The notes below the pieces were generated by a model. The model was not told the origin of the DNA, did no database searches, and was given only the letters and a program-made list of their open reading frames with translations. Positions 5,830 through 11,883 of a stretch of 13,757 nt of DNA are shown one piece after another (position 1 is the first letter of the stretch; each line of letters opens with the position of its first letter). The stretch is taken from the NCBI GenBank assembly GCA_003505155.1, contig DNYJ01000031.1:1-13757 (forward strand), given 5' to 3'. The DNA comes from Candidatus Uhrbacteria bacterium (GTDB lineage Bacteria; Patescibacteriota; Patescibacteriia; UBA9934; UBA10169). Position numbers and translations under genes: made by a program.

Positions 5830-6252
5830 ATGGACGATTGGACACGTGTAACGATCCTGGAAGAACTGAAGACGATCATCGTCGAAACCCGAGGGTGCAG
5901 GGAGGACGAGGTCGTCGAGACTGCCACGCTCTTCGGCGACCTTGGCCTCGAGTCCATCGACTTCCTCGAGATCAGCTTCCGGATGGAGGAGTCGTTCGGC
6001 TTCCCCTACCCGACGGACGAGCTTGGTTGGATCTTCAACGCGACCGAGGAGAACGGCACGACAGAGGGTGCCCGCGAGGCGCTTCGTCACCTTCGCGAAG
6101 AGCTCTACATGGACGTGCCTGACAACCTCCTCGGCGTGGAGCCATTCGATCCGAACGCGCTCGATAGCGCGATCCGCGGCCTCTTCACCGTCGGCAGTCT
6201 CGTCACCTTCGTCGAGCACCAGCTTGCAGAGGTCAAGCTACACCGGACGTAG
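5830..6252 (+). CDS. Gene C: acyl-carrier-protein-like protein with extended loop
   Basis: 140 residues. The N-terminal 60 residues match the acyl/peptidyl carrier fold: a first helix (VTILEELKTIIVETRG), then LFGDLGLESIDFLEISFRME, where DLGLES is the 4'-phosphopantetheine attachment motif with S42 as the modified serine. The C-terminal segment TVGSLVTFVEHQL matches the last carrier helix. Between them lie about 60 residues, against about 25 in an ordinary ACP, so there is an insertion including a helical AREALRHLREELYM. It would carry an acyl or aminoacyl group as a thioester, if a phosphopantetheinyl transferase exists in the host. No fatty-acid or polyketide gene is nearby, and most CPR bacteria lack fatty-acid synthesis. 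The start has GGAGGA six bases upstream. Third positions are strongly C/G. It is monocistronic, with its own terminator. Confidence 0.78.
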   Translation: MDDWTRVTILEELKTIIVETRGCREDEVVETATLFGDLGLESIDFLEISFRMEESFGFPYPTDELGWIFNATEENGTTEGAREALRHLREELYMDVPDNLLGVEPFDPNALDSAIRGLFTVGSLVTFVEHQLAEVKLHRT

Positions 6253-6272
6253 CCTGCCCACCACCCTTCTCA

Positions 6273-6304
6273 CCCCGCGACACAATTGCGGGGGCTTCTA
6301 TTTC
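6273..6304 (+). terminator. Terminator of gene C
   Basis: CCCCGC (6273-6278) pairs with GCGGGG (6288-6293) across a 9-nt loop, followed by a T-rich tract (GCTTCTATTT). It shares TCTCAC-CCGCGACAC with the region after gene B. Confidence 0.75.
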
Positions 6305-6345
6305 CAACACGCTTCTTTAATTAGCTCCAAAGTGGAAATAAAATT

Positions 6346-6371
6346 GGAAACCCGCCGGGAATGCGGCGGGT
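6346..6371 (-). terminator. Terminator of gene D
   Basis: On the minus strand ACCCGCCG (6371-6364) pairs perfectly with CGGCGGGT (6357-6350) around a 6-nt loop, followed by TTCCAATTTTATTT. Between the gene D stop and this terminator lie two more hairpins: 6374-6377 and 6379-6383 with 6391-6399 (nine pairs, one bulge), and 6404-6408 with 6414-6418. The trailer of gene D is therefore structured, like that of gene A. Confidence 0.8.
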
Positions 6372-6440
6372 AGGCTCACGCAGAGTGCATCTGCGGAGCG
6401 AGTGCCCGAGAACCGGGCGAAGAGTCGGAGCTGGTGAGCT

Positions 6441-6947
6441 CTACGACTTCGACGTCTCCATACTCCTGTCCGAGGAGATGTCGCTGAAGCTCATCTTGAT
6501 GATGTGGCCATCAGCGTCGTTGGCGACGATGGATTTCTCCTCGATCCGAAGATCGGTGACCTTGTACTTGGGGACTGGCTGGACGCAGGTGAGGGAGAGC
6601 ACACCACACCAGTTCTCCCCATGGTAGAAGAACGAGGTATCCTTGCTGTAGATTCGTCGCACGTCACCAGTCTTGGTCACAGAGAAGACGGTGCATCGGA
6701 CGTCGCTCTTCAGAGGCACACGGAATACGTCGACCGTGTACGTGAGGACGAAGGCGCCGATCCCGGCCACCTCGTTATAGACGAACGCCCTGACATCGAC
6801 GGGCTGGATCATCAACTCACCGAGCTGCTGGAGCTCCCGCGACGCGCTGCTCCACGCGAAGTTGCGCGTCTCGCGCGTGATGGTCTTGGCGATGGCGTCC
6901 GATACCGCACTTCTGGTGGTCTCATCTTGAATGTCGGAAACTTCCAT
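6441..6947 (-). CDS. Gene D: unknown 168-aa protein
   Basis: I do not recognise this protein. The first 45 residues are helical and polar (TTRSAVSDAIAKTITRETRN ending in ELQQLGELM); the rest looks beta-rich with alternating hydrophobics (GAFVLTYTVDVFRV, VRCTVFSVTKTG, GVLSLTCVQPV). There is no signal peptide and no clear membrane segment; the C-terminus is Ser-rich and polar. The ATG at 6947 has AGGAG eleven bases upstream. C and G dominate third positions, less extremely than in gene A. It has its own near-perfect promoter, a hairpin leader and a strong terminator, so it is a single-gene unit. It is divergent from the TrmB2 regulator, with a 208-bp shared intergenic region, which makes it a plausible TrmB2 target; that is inference from position only. 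Confidence 0.75.
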   Translation of the reverse strand: MEVSDIQDETTRSAVSDAIAKTITRETRNFAWSSASRELQQLGELMIQPVDVRAFVYNEVAGIGAFVLTYTVDVFRVPLKSDVRCTVFSVTKTGDVRRIYSKDTSFFYHGENWCGVLSLTCVQPVPKYKVTDLRIEEKSIVANDADGHIIKMSFSDISSDRSMETSKS

Positions 6948-7016
6948 GACTGTCGTTACTCCTGTGTTTTAGTTCAAGCTTCAGGGTTTGACTTTCTCCT
7001 CCCTCAGCTTGGTTGG

Positions 7017-7045
7017 ATAGTATCACAAAATCAGTGACTTGTCAA
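7017..7045 (-). promoter_or_regulatory. Promoter of gene D
   Basis: Minus strand TTGACA (7045-7040), 17-nt spacer, TACTAT (7022-7017): near consensus. The leader that follows (about 60 nt) can pair AAGCT (7010-7006) with AGCTT (6980-6976) and GGG (7003-7001) with CCC (6986-6984) around a purine-rich internal loop. Confidence 0.75.
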
Positions 7046-7073
7046 GGCAAAAGTATCTTAATTTAGTCAAAAA

Positions 7074-7089
7074 ACGTCATTTCTGACGT
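7074..7089. promoter_or_regulatory. Operator-like palindrome 1 in the gene D / TrmB2 intergenic region
   Basis: ACGTCA-tttc-TGACGT is a perfect inverted repeat lying between the two divergent promoters. It shares the half-site A(C/T)GTC with the palindrome at 7142-7157 and the same overall length of 16 bp. Confidence 0.5.
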
Positions 7090-7108
7090 GACGATGTTAG
7101 GCAGATTA

Positions 7109-7137
7109 TTGACTTAATCCGCTTAGTTTGGTAAGAT
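7109..7137 (+). promoter_or_regulatory. Promoter of TrmB2
   Basis: TTGACT (7109-7114), 17 nt, TAAGAT (7132-7137). Transcription would start near 7144, leaving a 5' UTR of only 12-18 nt with no Shine-Dalgarno sequence. Confidence 0.7.
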
Positions 7138-7141
7138 AATG

Positions 7142-7157
7142 ATGTCATAAAAGACAT
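7142..7157. promoter_or_regulatory. Operator-like palindrome 2 at the TrmB2 start
   Basis: ATGTC (7142-7146) and GACAT (7153-7157) flank six A/T bases, covering the expected transcription start and the first ATG. Bound protein would block initiation, which fits autorepression by TrmB2. The centre is 68 bp from that of palindrome 1. Confidence 0.5.
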
Positions 7158-8274
7158 GATTATGCTTACCGATGATCTAAAATCCCTCGGTTTTGGGAAG
7201 AATGAGGCGGATGTTTTTGTTTCTTTGCAAGAATTAGGCAAATCCGGCGCAGGGAATATCATTGAAAAGACAGGACTTCATCGGAATCTTGTTTATCAGT
7301 CTCTCAAGGCTTTGGAGGAAAAAGGACTTCTTACGAAAATCGAAGGCTCAGGAGCCACCATTTTTCAAGCTAATGATCCTTCGGAACTTCTCCACCTCGT
7401 GAAGCGTCAGGAGCTTACGGCACAACAAATCGTGCAGGAGCTAAGCTCCCGCGCGAAGATCATGAAGCAGAAGGTCTCGCTGTATGAAGGCAACACGGGG
7501 TTCAGAAGCGCCTTTTGGGATATGATTGAAACGCTCAAGCCGGGGCAGGAGCTTCTCATTATGGGTATTTTTGACATTGATGAGGAGTTTCAAGGCATGA
7601 TTAAAACATTTCACGAAGAGCGCGCGGCGGCGGGTATCCCCTCTCGGATCTTGCTCAATGCCCGTGCAAAAAATGTCGGTGATATGCTTTCGCGTATTGA
7701 TGTGACGACCGTGCGTTATATGCAACCCGGGTTTGTAACGCCGTCGGTGTTTTTTATCTATGCGGGCAAAATCATGATTTCTCTTCCCAATCAACGCACC
7801 TTCATTCGGATTGAGAACGAGGAGGCGGCGCAGGCGTTTCGCTCGTACTTCAACACGCTTTGGGATCGCACTACGCAGACGTTCAAGGGCGAAGCCGGAA
7901 TCAAATCGTTTATGGAGTTTGTTCTTGCAGCGGGCGAACCGGTGAAACTGATTGGAGCACATCTTCGATTTAAGGAAATCTATCCGGAACTTTGGGAGGC
8001 ATGGCATAAGCGTCGCACGGAAAAGAAGATGCGTTTTGATGCGGTGGTTTTGCGAGGTGTTGATGCGGTTCAAACTCAAGGTCTTGAATTGGCGGAAACT
8101 CGCACAGCCAACGTTGATGTCTTTCAGAACGTCACATGGATCTTTGGCAATTACGTGGCCAACATTGTCTGGATCAATCGGGAAGAGACGGTAGCATTTG
8201 TGATTGAACATGAAGCCGTCGCCAGTCAGCAAAGGGAATATTTTGAACGGCTTTGGAAGGACGAAAACACTTAG
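7156..8274 (+). CDS. TrmB-family regulator with duplicated effector domain (TrmB2)
   Basis: 372 residues, about 120 longer than TrmB1. It has an N-terminal winged helix (residues 3-65: LKSLGFGKNEADVFVSL, then ENIIEKTGLHRNLVYQSLKAL-like recognition helix), a coiled-coil linker (ELTAQQIVQELSSRAKIMKQK), then two effector-type modules in tandem: about 125-250 (from YEGNTGFRSAFWDMI to SYFNTLWDR) and about 256-370 (from FKGEAGIKSFMEFV to EYFERLWKDE). Both modules begin with a G-x-x-(S)F helix and end in YF..LW. It should bind DNA as a dimer and sense a small molecule; the ligand is not predictable. ATG 7156 and ATG 7162 (MLTDDLK) are both possible starts; neither has a ribosome site. A GGAGCT-A-AGCTCC palindrome (7437-7449) lies in the linker region. 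Confidence 0.87.
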   Translation: MIMLTDDLKSLGFGKNEADVFVSLQELGKSGAGNIIEKTGLHRNLVYQSLKALEEKGLLTKIEGSGATIFQANDPSELLHLVKRQELTAQQIVQELSSRAKIMKQKVSLYEGNTGFRSAFWDMIETLKPGQELLIMGIFDIDEEFQGMIKTFHEERAAAGIPSRILLNARAKNVGDMLSRIDVTTVRYMQPGFVTPSVFFIYAGKIMISLPNQRTFIRIENEEAAQAFRSYFNTLWDRTTQTFKGEAGIKSFMEFVLAAGEPVKLIGAHLRFKEIYPELWEAWHKRRTEKKMRFDAVVLRGVDAVQTQGLELAETRTANVDVFQNVTWIFGNYVANIVWINREETVAFVIEHEAVASQQREYFERLWKDENT

Positions 8275-8314
8275 ACAGTATCTCGTTTTTCAAAGATCCC
8301 CATAGGGAATCAAG

Positions 8315-8366
8315 GCGACATAATCGTATCTTTTTGATACAATTATCTTGCATAAATGATACGATT
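8315..8366 (+). promoter_or_regulatory. Fic promoter with long inverted-repeat operator
   Basis: AATCGTATC (8322-8330) and GATACGATT (8358-8366) are perfect 9-bp inverted repeats 27 bp apart, ending directly at the ATG; a third half-site GATAC is at 8336-8340. A likely promoter is GCGACA (8315-8320), 17 nt, TACAAT (8338-8343). The repeats bracket the -10 and start site, as an autorepression operator would. No Shine-Dalgarno is present. Confidence 0.55.
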
Positions 8367-9152
8367 ATGATTGAAATCAGCCAAAAACAGCAAAAAATAC
8401 TGGCATTATTCCCATCAGAAATTTTTACCTCTATCGAGCTCACGGCGCTTGAGAGCGCAACCGACGAATATCGCGAAAGGACTGCCGATGTGCCGACGGC
8501 TATCCAAAAAAAAGAATTGGAACGGCTCATCATAGAACTTTCATGGAAGTCGTCCAAGATTGAGGGAAACACGTATACACTCTTGGATACGGAGAAACTT
8601 ATTTTGGAGCATCGAAAAGCGCCCGGACATGATAAAGCGGAAGCACGGATGATTCTGAACCACAAGGAAGCGTTTGAGTTTATTCGCAATCACAAAAAAG
8701 AATTTCTTACTCTCACGCGTGCCAATTTGGAACACCTACATAGTATGATCGTGCTGGGTTTAAGCGTGGGTACGGGATTGCGCCAAAAACCGGTTGGCGT
8801 TACTGGCTCCAAGTATCGGCCGCTTGACAACATCCATCAAATAACAGAGGCGGTAGAAGCGCTCGCGTCTGCGATATCAAGAGCAGACACGCCATACGCC
8901 AAGGCGCTTTTGGCTCTTATCGGCATAAGTTACATACAGCCGTTTGAAGACGGTAATAAACGCACGGCGCGCATGATGGCCAATGCCCTGCTTCTTGCGC
9001 ACAACTGTGCCCCGCTTTCGTATCGGAGTGTTGAAGAGAAAGACTATCGGGAAGCCACCATGGTGTTCTATGAACTCAACTCTATTGTCCCGTTCAAAAA
9101 AATCTTCATTGAACAGTATATTTTTGCTGCGCAACATTACGCAGTGAAATAG
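8367..9152 (+). CDS. Fic-domain protein with catalytic His replaced by Gln
   Basis: 261 residues. Fic enzymes transfer AMP (or related groups) to Ser/Thr/Tyr of target proteins. Present here are the inhibitory helix motif (S/T)xxxE(G/N), as S62-SKI-E66-G67, on the N-terminal side (so a class II-type, self-inhibited layout), the flap region VTGSKYRPLD, and the Fic loop at 191-199, which reads QPFEDGNKR instead of H-P-F-x-D/E-G-N-G/K-R. The codon is CAG (8937-8939). The His is the general base in known Fic catalysis, so AMP transfer should be lost or very weak. The anion-binding D/E-G-N-K-R part is intact, so nucleotide binding could persist. ATG 8367 is chosen because it follows the promoter and operator; an upstream TTG (8253) would overlap TrmB2. 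It starts 92 bp after TrmB2 and ends 66 bp before the likely polA start. Confidence 0.88.
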   Translation: MIEISQKQQKILALFPSEIFTSIELTALESATDEYRERTADVPTAIQKKELERLIIELSWKSSKIEGNTYTLLDTEKLILEHRKAPGHDKAEARMILNHKEAFEFIRNHKKEFLTLTRANLEHLHSMIVLGLSVGTGLRQKPVGVTGSKYRPLDNIHQITEAVEALASAISRADTPYAKALLALIGISYIQPFEDGNKRTARMMANALLLAHNCAPLSYRSVEEKDYREATMVFYELNSIVPFKKIFIEQYIFAAQHYAVK

Positions 9153-9218
9153 ATGTTTGCGGAGTTCTCAATACTTCAACGTTCGAACTCGCTATGTTCC
9201 CACCCGTTTCTGACATCT

Positions 9219-11843
9219 ATGCCCTCCACCCGTAAAAAACTCATCATCCTCGACGGCAATTCGCTTTTGCATCGCGCGTGGCATGCTCTTCCGCCGCTTA
9301 CCACAAAGGACGGACGAGTGGTGAACGCCGCTTATGGGTTTGCGATGGCGGTGGACAAAATGCTCAAGGAGTACGAACCGCACTACATGGCGGTGGCGTG
9401 GGATTTGCCAGGGAAGACGTTTCGGCATGAAGCTGTGGAGAGTTATAAGGCGACACGTGTGAAGCAACCACAAGAGCTCTATGATCAGATTCCGATCTGC
9501 AAGGAGATTCTTGAGGGTTACGGGATTCCGTCGCTCGAGGCCGCGGGGTATGAGGCAGATGATGTGATTGGCACCGTCTCGAACCTCGAAGAACGGCAGG
9601 GGTTCGACACGCTGATTGTTACAGGCGATCTCGATGCGCTCCAGCTTGTCGACAAGAACACGCATGTGCTCTTTTTCGTGAAAGGCATTTCGCAAGTGAA
9701 GGAGTACGATCCTGCGGCCGTGAAGGAGCGGTATGGATTTGGTCCGGAGAAACTCATTGATTTCAAAGCGATGAAGGGTGACACGTCGGACAACGTGAAA
9801 GGCGTGCCTGGGGTGGGAGACAAAACGGCATCGGGTTTGCTCGAGCATTACGACTCCGTTGAGGATATGCTCCGGGATTTCAAGAAAGATGATGGGGATT
9901 GGGAGAAGGTAGGTGTGAAGAAGCAACTTCGAGATAAGATTCTCGAGCACGAGCACGATCTGGAAGAGTCGAAGATGCTCGTAACGATCATTCGCGACGT
10001 GAAGCTGAAGTTTAAGATTGGTGACGCGGAGCTTTTGGAGCCAAATACGAAGGTACTCCTCGAGTTGTACCGCGGGCTCGAGTTTCGCACGCTTGTGAGG
10101 AAGCTCGGAGGTGGCGAAGTGCCGGCGCCGCCGTTTGAGGGGAAGTCAGAAGTTAAAAGTCAGAAGTCAAAAGGTTCAAAAGAGCACAAACTTCCGGACG
10201 GCACGATTGCAATTTTGGCGCTGGATGGTCAGCCGGATTTGTTTGGCGGGAGTCTGGTCGCGGTGTGCTACCAGAAGGCCTCCGAAGTTCGTTTGTTCGA
10301 GCATCCGAATAAAGCTGATATTTTAGCCATAACCTCGGAGCTTAGCTCCGCTGGAAGAGTCGTGACCCATGACGTGAAAGCGCTCTGGCACGCGCTTGGA
10401 GCGAATCCCAACGACCTGCCTCGCGCCGAGGTGTTCGACACGATGCTTGCCTCCTATCTTCTCCACTCCGGTTCTCGCGCGCATGACCTTGAGTCGGTCG
10501 TGAAAGATGCGCTCGACAAGAGTCTTTCCGAGCTTTCGGTGAAGAATCTTGAGCGAGCGGTCGGGCTCTTGCCAGCTCTCGAGCGTGAGCTCACGTCTCG
10601 ACTTAAGGACGAAGGTCAAATGAAGCTCTATGAGGACATTGAAGTCCCGACGGCATCGGTGCTCTATCAAATGGAGCGTGAAGGTATCAAACTTGATGTG
10701 GAGGCCTTAGATGATCTTAAGAAAAAATTTGCGCGCGAGATTGATCGGCTGACGAAGAGCATTCACAGGCTTGCTGGCATCGAATTCAATCTCAACTCCC
10801 CTTCCCAGCTGGCACAAGTCCTTTTTGAGACGCTGAAGCTCCCAACGAAGGGCATCAAGAAAACGAAAACAGGTCTTTCGACGGCGGCAAGCGAGCTCGA
10901 AAAACTCGAAGATGAGCACGAGATTATTCCTCTCATCTCCGCATATCGCGAAGTGGCCAAGCTCCAGTCTACTTACGTTGACGCGCTCCCATCTCTTGTC
11001 GCCAAAGATGGACGCGTGCATACGAGTTTCAATCAGGCGGTGGCCTCGACGGGACGGCTCTCAAGTTCCGATCCAAACTTGCAGAATATTCCCATCCGCA
11101 CAGAGCTTGGGCGCGAAATTCGTAAGGCGTTTGTGGCGTCGCGCGGAAGTGTTCTCGTCGCGGCCGATTACTCGCAAATCGAGCTTCGGCTTGCGGCGGT
11201 GATTGCCGGCGACAAGGCGTTTCTCAAAGCATTCAAGGAAGGCGCCGACATCCACACGCGCACCGCAAGCGAAATGTTCGACGTGCCAGAAGATCAGGTG
11301 ACGAAAGACGAGCGACGGGCGGCCAAGGCAATCAACTTCGGCATTCTCTATGGCATGGGGCCGCGGGCTCTCTCTCGAGGGACGAACGCCACGCTTGCCG
11401 AAGCAAAGGAGTACATCGAGAAGTATTTCAAAGTGCATAAAGAGCTTGCGGAGTACATTGAGCAGACGAAGAAAAAAGTTCGGCGGGACGGGTATGTGGA
11501 AACACTTTTTGGCCGCCGAAGGTATCTGCCCGAAATCAAATCGGGCGTTCCCATGCTCGTGGCGGCCGCCGAACGCATGGCGGTCAACATGCCCATGCAG
11601 GGGACGGAAGCGGACATTTTGAAAATTGCCATGCTTGCCGCGCAGAAACGTATCGAGGAAATCTATGCAGGCGAGGCCAAGATGCTTTTACAGGTACACG
11701 ACGAGTTGGTGTTCGAGGTCTCGGCCGACAAGGCAGATGTGTTTATGGGGGATATTCAGAAGACGATGGAGGGTGTTGTTGAGTATGAAATCCCGCTTAT
11801 CGTCGAAGTGAGCAAAGGAAAGAATTGGGGCGAACTCAAATAA
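9219..11843 (+). CDS. polA: DNA polymerase I, proofreading domain degenerate
   Basis: 874 residues in the standard three-domain order. The 5'-3' exonuclease is about 1-290 (LIILDGNSLLHRAW with D12, YEADDVIGT, VTGDLDALQL, helix-hairpin-helix GVPGVGDKTA). The 3'-5' exonuclease-like domain is about 325-490. The polymerase is about 500-874, with motif A DYSQIELR (D650), motif B RRAAKAINFGILYG (R699, K703, F707, Y711) and motif C VHDE (826-829), all intact. The exonuclease motif DxE of E. coli Pol I is replaced by LDGQ, so proofreading is probably absent. It fills gaps and removes RNA primers during lagging-strand synthesis and repair. The linker at about 309-325 is encoded by a 7-bp tandem repeat, and a palindrome lies at 10336-10350. 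The start is MPSTRKK at 9219; an in-frame ATG at 9153, touching the Fic stop codon, would add 22 atypical residues. Neither has a good ribosome site. Confidence 0.97.
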   Translation: MPSTRKKLIILDGNSLLHRAWHALPPLTTKDGRVVNAAYGFAMAVDKMLKEYEPHYMAVAWDLPGKTFRHEAVESYKATRVKQPQELYDQIPICKEILEGYGIPSLEAAGYEADDVIGTVSNLEERQGFDTLIVTGDLDALQLVDKNTHVLFFVKGISQVKEYDPAAVKERYGFGPEKLIDFKAMKGDTSDNVKGVPGVGDKTASGLLEHYDSVEDMLRDFKKDDGDWEKVGVKKQLRDKILEHEHDLEESKMLVTIIRDVKLKFKIGDAELLEPNTKVLLELYRGLEFRTLVRKLGGGEVPAPPFEGKSEVKSQKSKGSKEHKLPDGTIAILALDGQPDLFGGSLVAVCYQKASEVRLFEHPNKADILAITSELSSAGRVVTHDVKALWHALGANPNDLPRAEVFDTMLASYLLHSGSRAHDLESVVKDALDKSLSELSVKNLERAVGLLPALERELTSRLKDEGQMKLYEDIEVPTASVLYQMEREGIKLDVEALDDLKKKFAREIDRLTKSIHRLAGIEFNLNSPSQLAQVLFETLKLPTKGIKKTKTGLSTAASELEKLEDEHEIIPLISAYREVAKLQSTYVDALPSLVAKDGRVHTSFNQAVASTGRLSSSDPNLQNIPIRTELGREIRKAFVASRGSVLVAADYSQIELRLAAVIAGDKAFLKAFKEGADIHTRTASEMFDVPEDQVTKDERRAAKAINFGILYGMGPRALSRGTNATLAEAKEYIEKYFKVHKELAEYIEQTKKKVRRDGYVETLFGRRRYLPEIKSGVPMLVAAAERMAVNMPMQGTEADILKIAMLAAQKRIEEIYAGEAKMLLQVHDELVFEVSADKADVFMGDIQKTMEGVVEYEIPLIVEVSKGKNWGELK
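10144..10171 (+). repeat. Four 7-bp tandem units in the polA linker
   Basis: AGTCAGA, AGTTAAA, AGTCAGA, AGTCAAA follow one another without gaps, then a degenerate AGGTTCAAA. They encode a Ser/Lys-rich linker (SEVKSQKSKGSK) between the 5' nuclease and the proofreading-like domain, where insertions are tolerated. Confidence 0.75.
10336..10350. repeat. Palindrome CGGAGCT-T-AGCTCCG in polA
   Basis: Seven-base perfect arms around one base. The core GGAGCT-N-AGCTCC also occurs at 7437-7449 in TrmB2, and in both genes it is read in the same frame as Glu-Leu-Ser-Ser. Confidence 0.6.
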
Positions 11844-11878
11844 CACAAAAACTCCTCGCATGGCGGGGAGTTTTTGTG
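11844..11878. terminator. Bidirectional terminator between polA and the coiled-coil gene
   Basis: A 16-bp stem (11844-11859 with 11863-11878, one T.G pair) carries A5 on the left and T5 on the right, so it terminates in both directions. It sits between the polA stop and the stop of the convergent gene. Confidence 0.92.
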
Positions 11879-11883
11879 ATTGC

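Noticed and set aside
9153..9218. polA starting at ATG 9153 directly after the Fic stop.
   Set aside because: The 22 extra residues do not look like a Pol I N-terminus, and MPSTRKKLIILDGNS begins as homologues do. Translational coupling remains possible.
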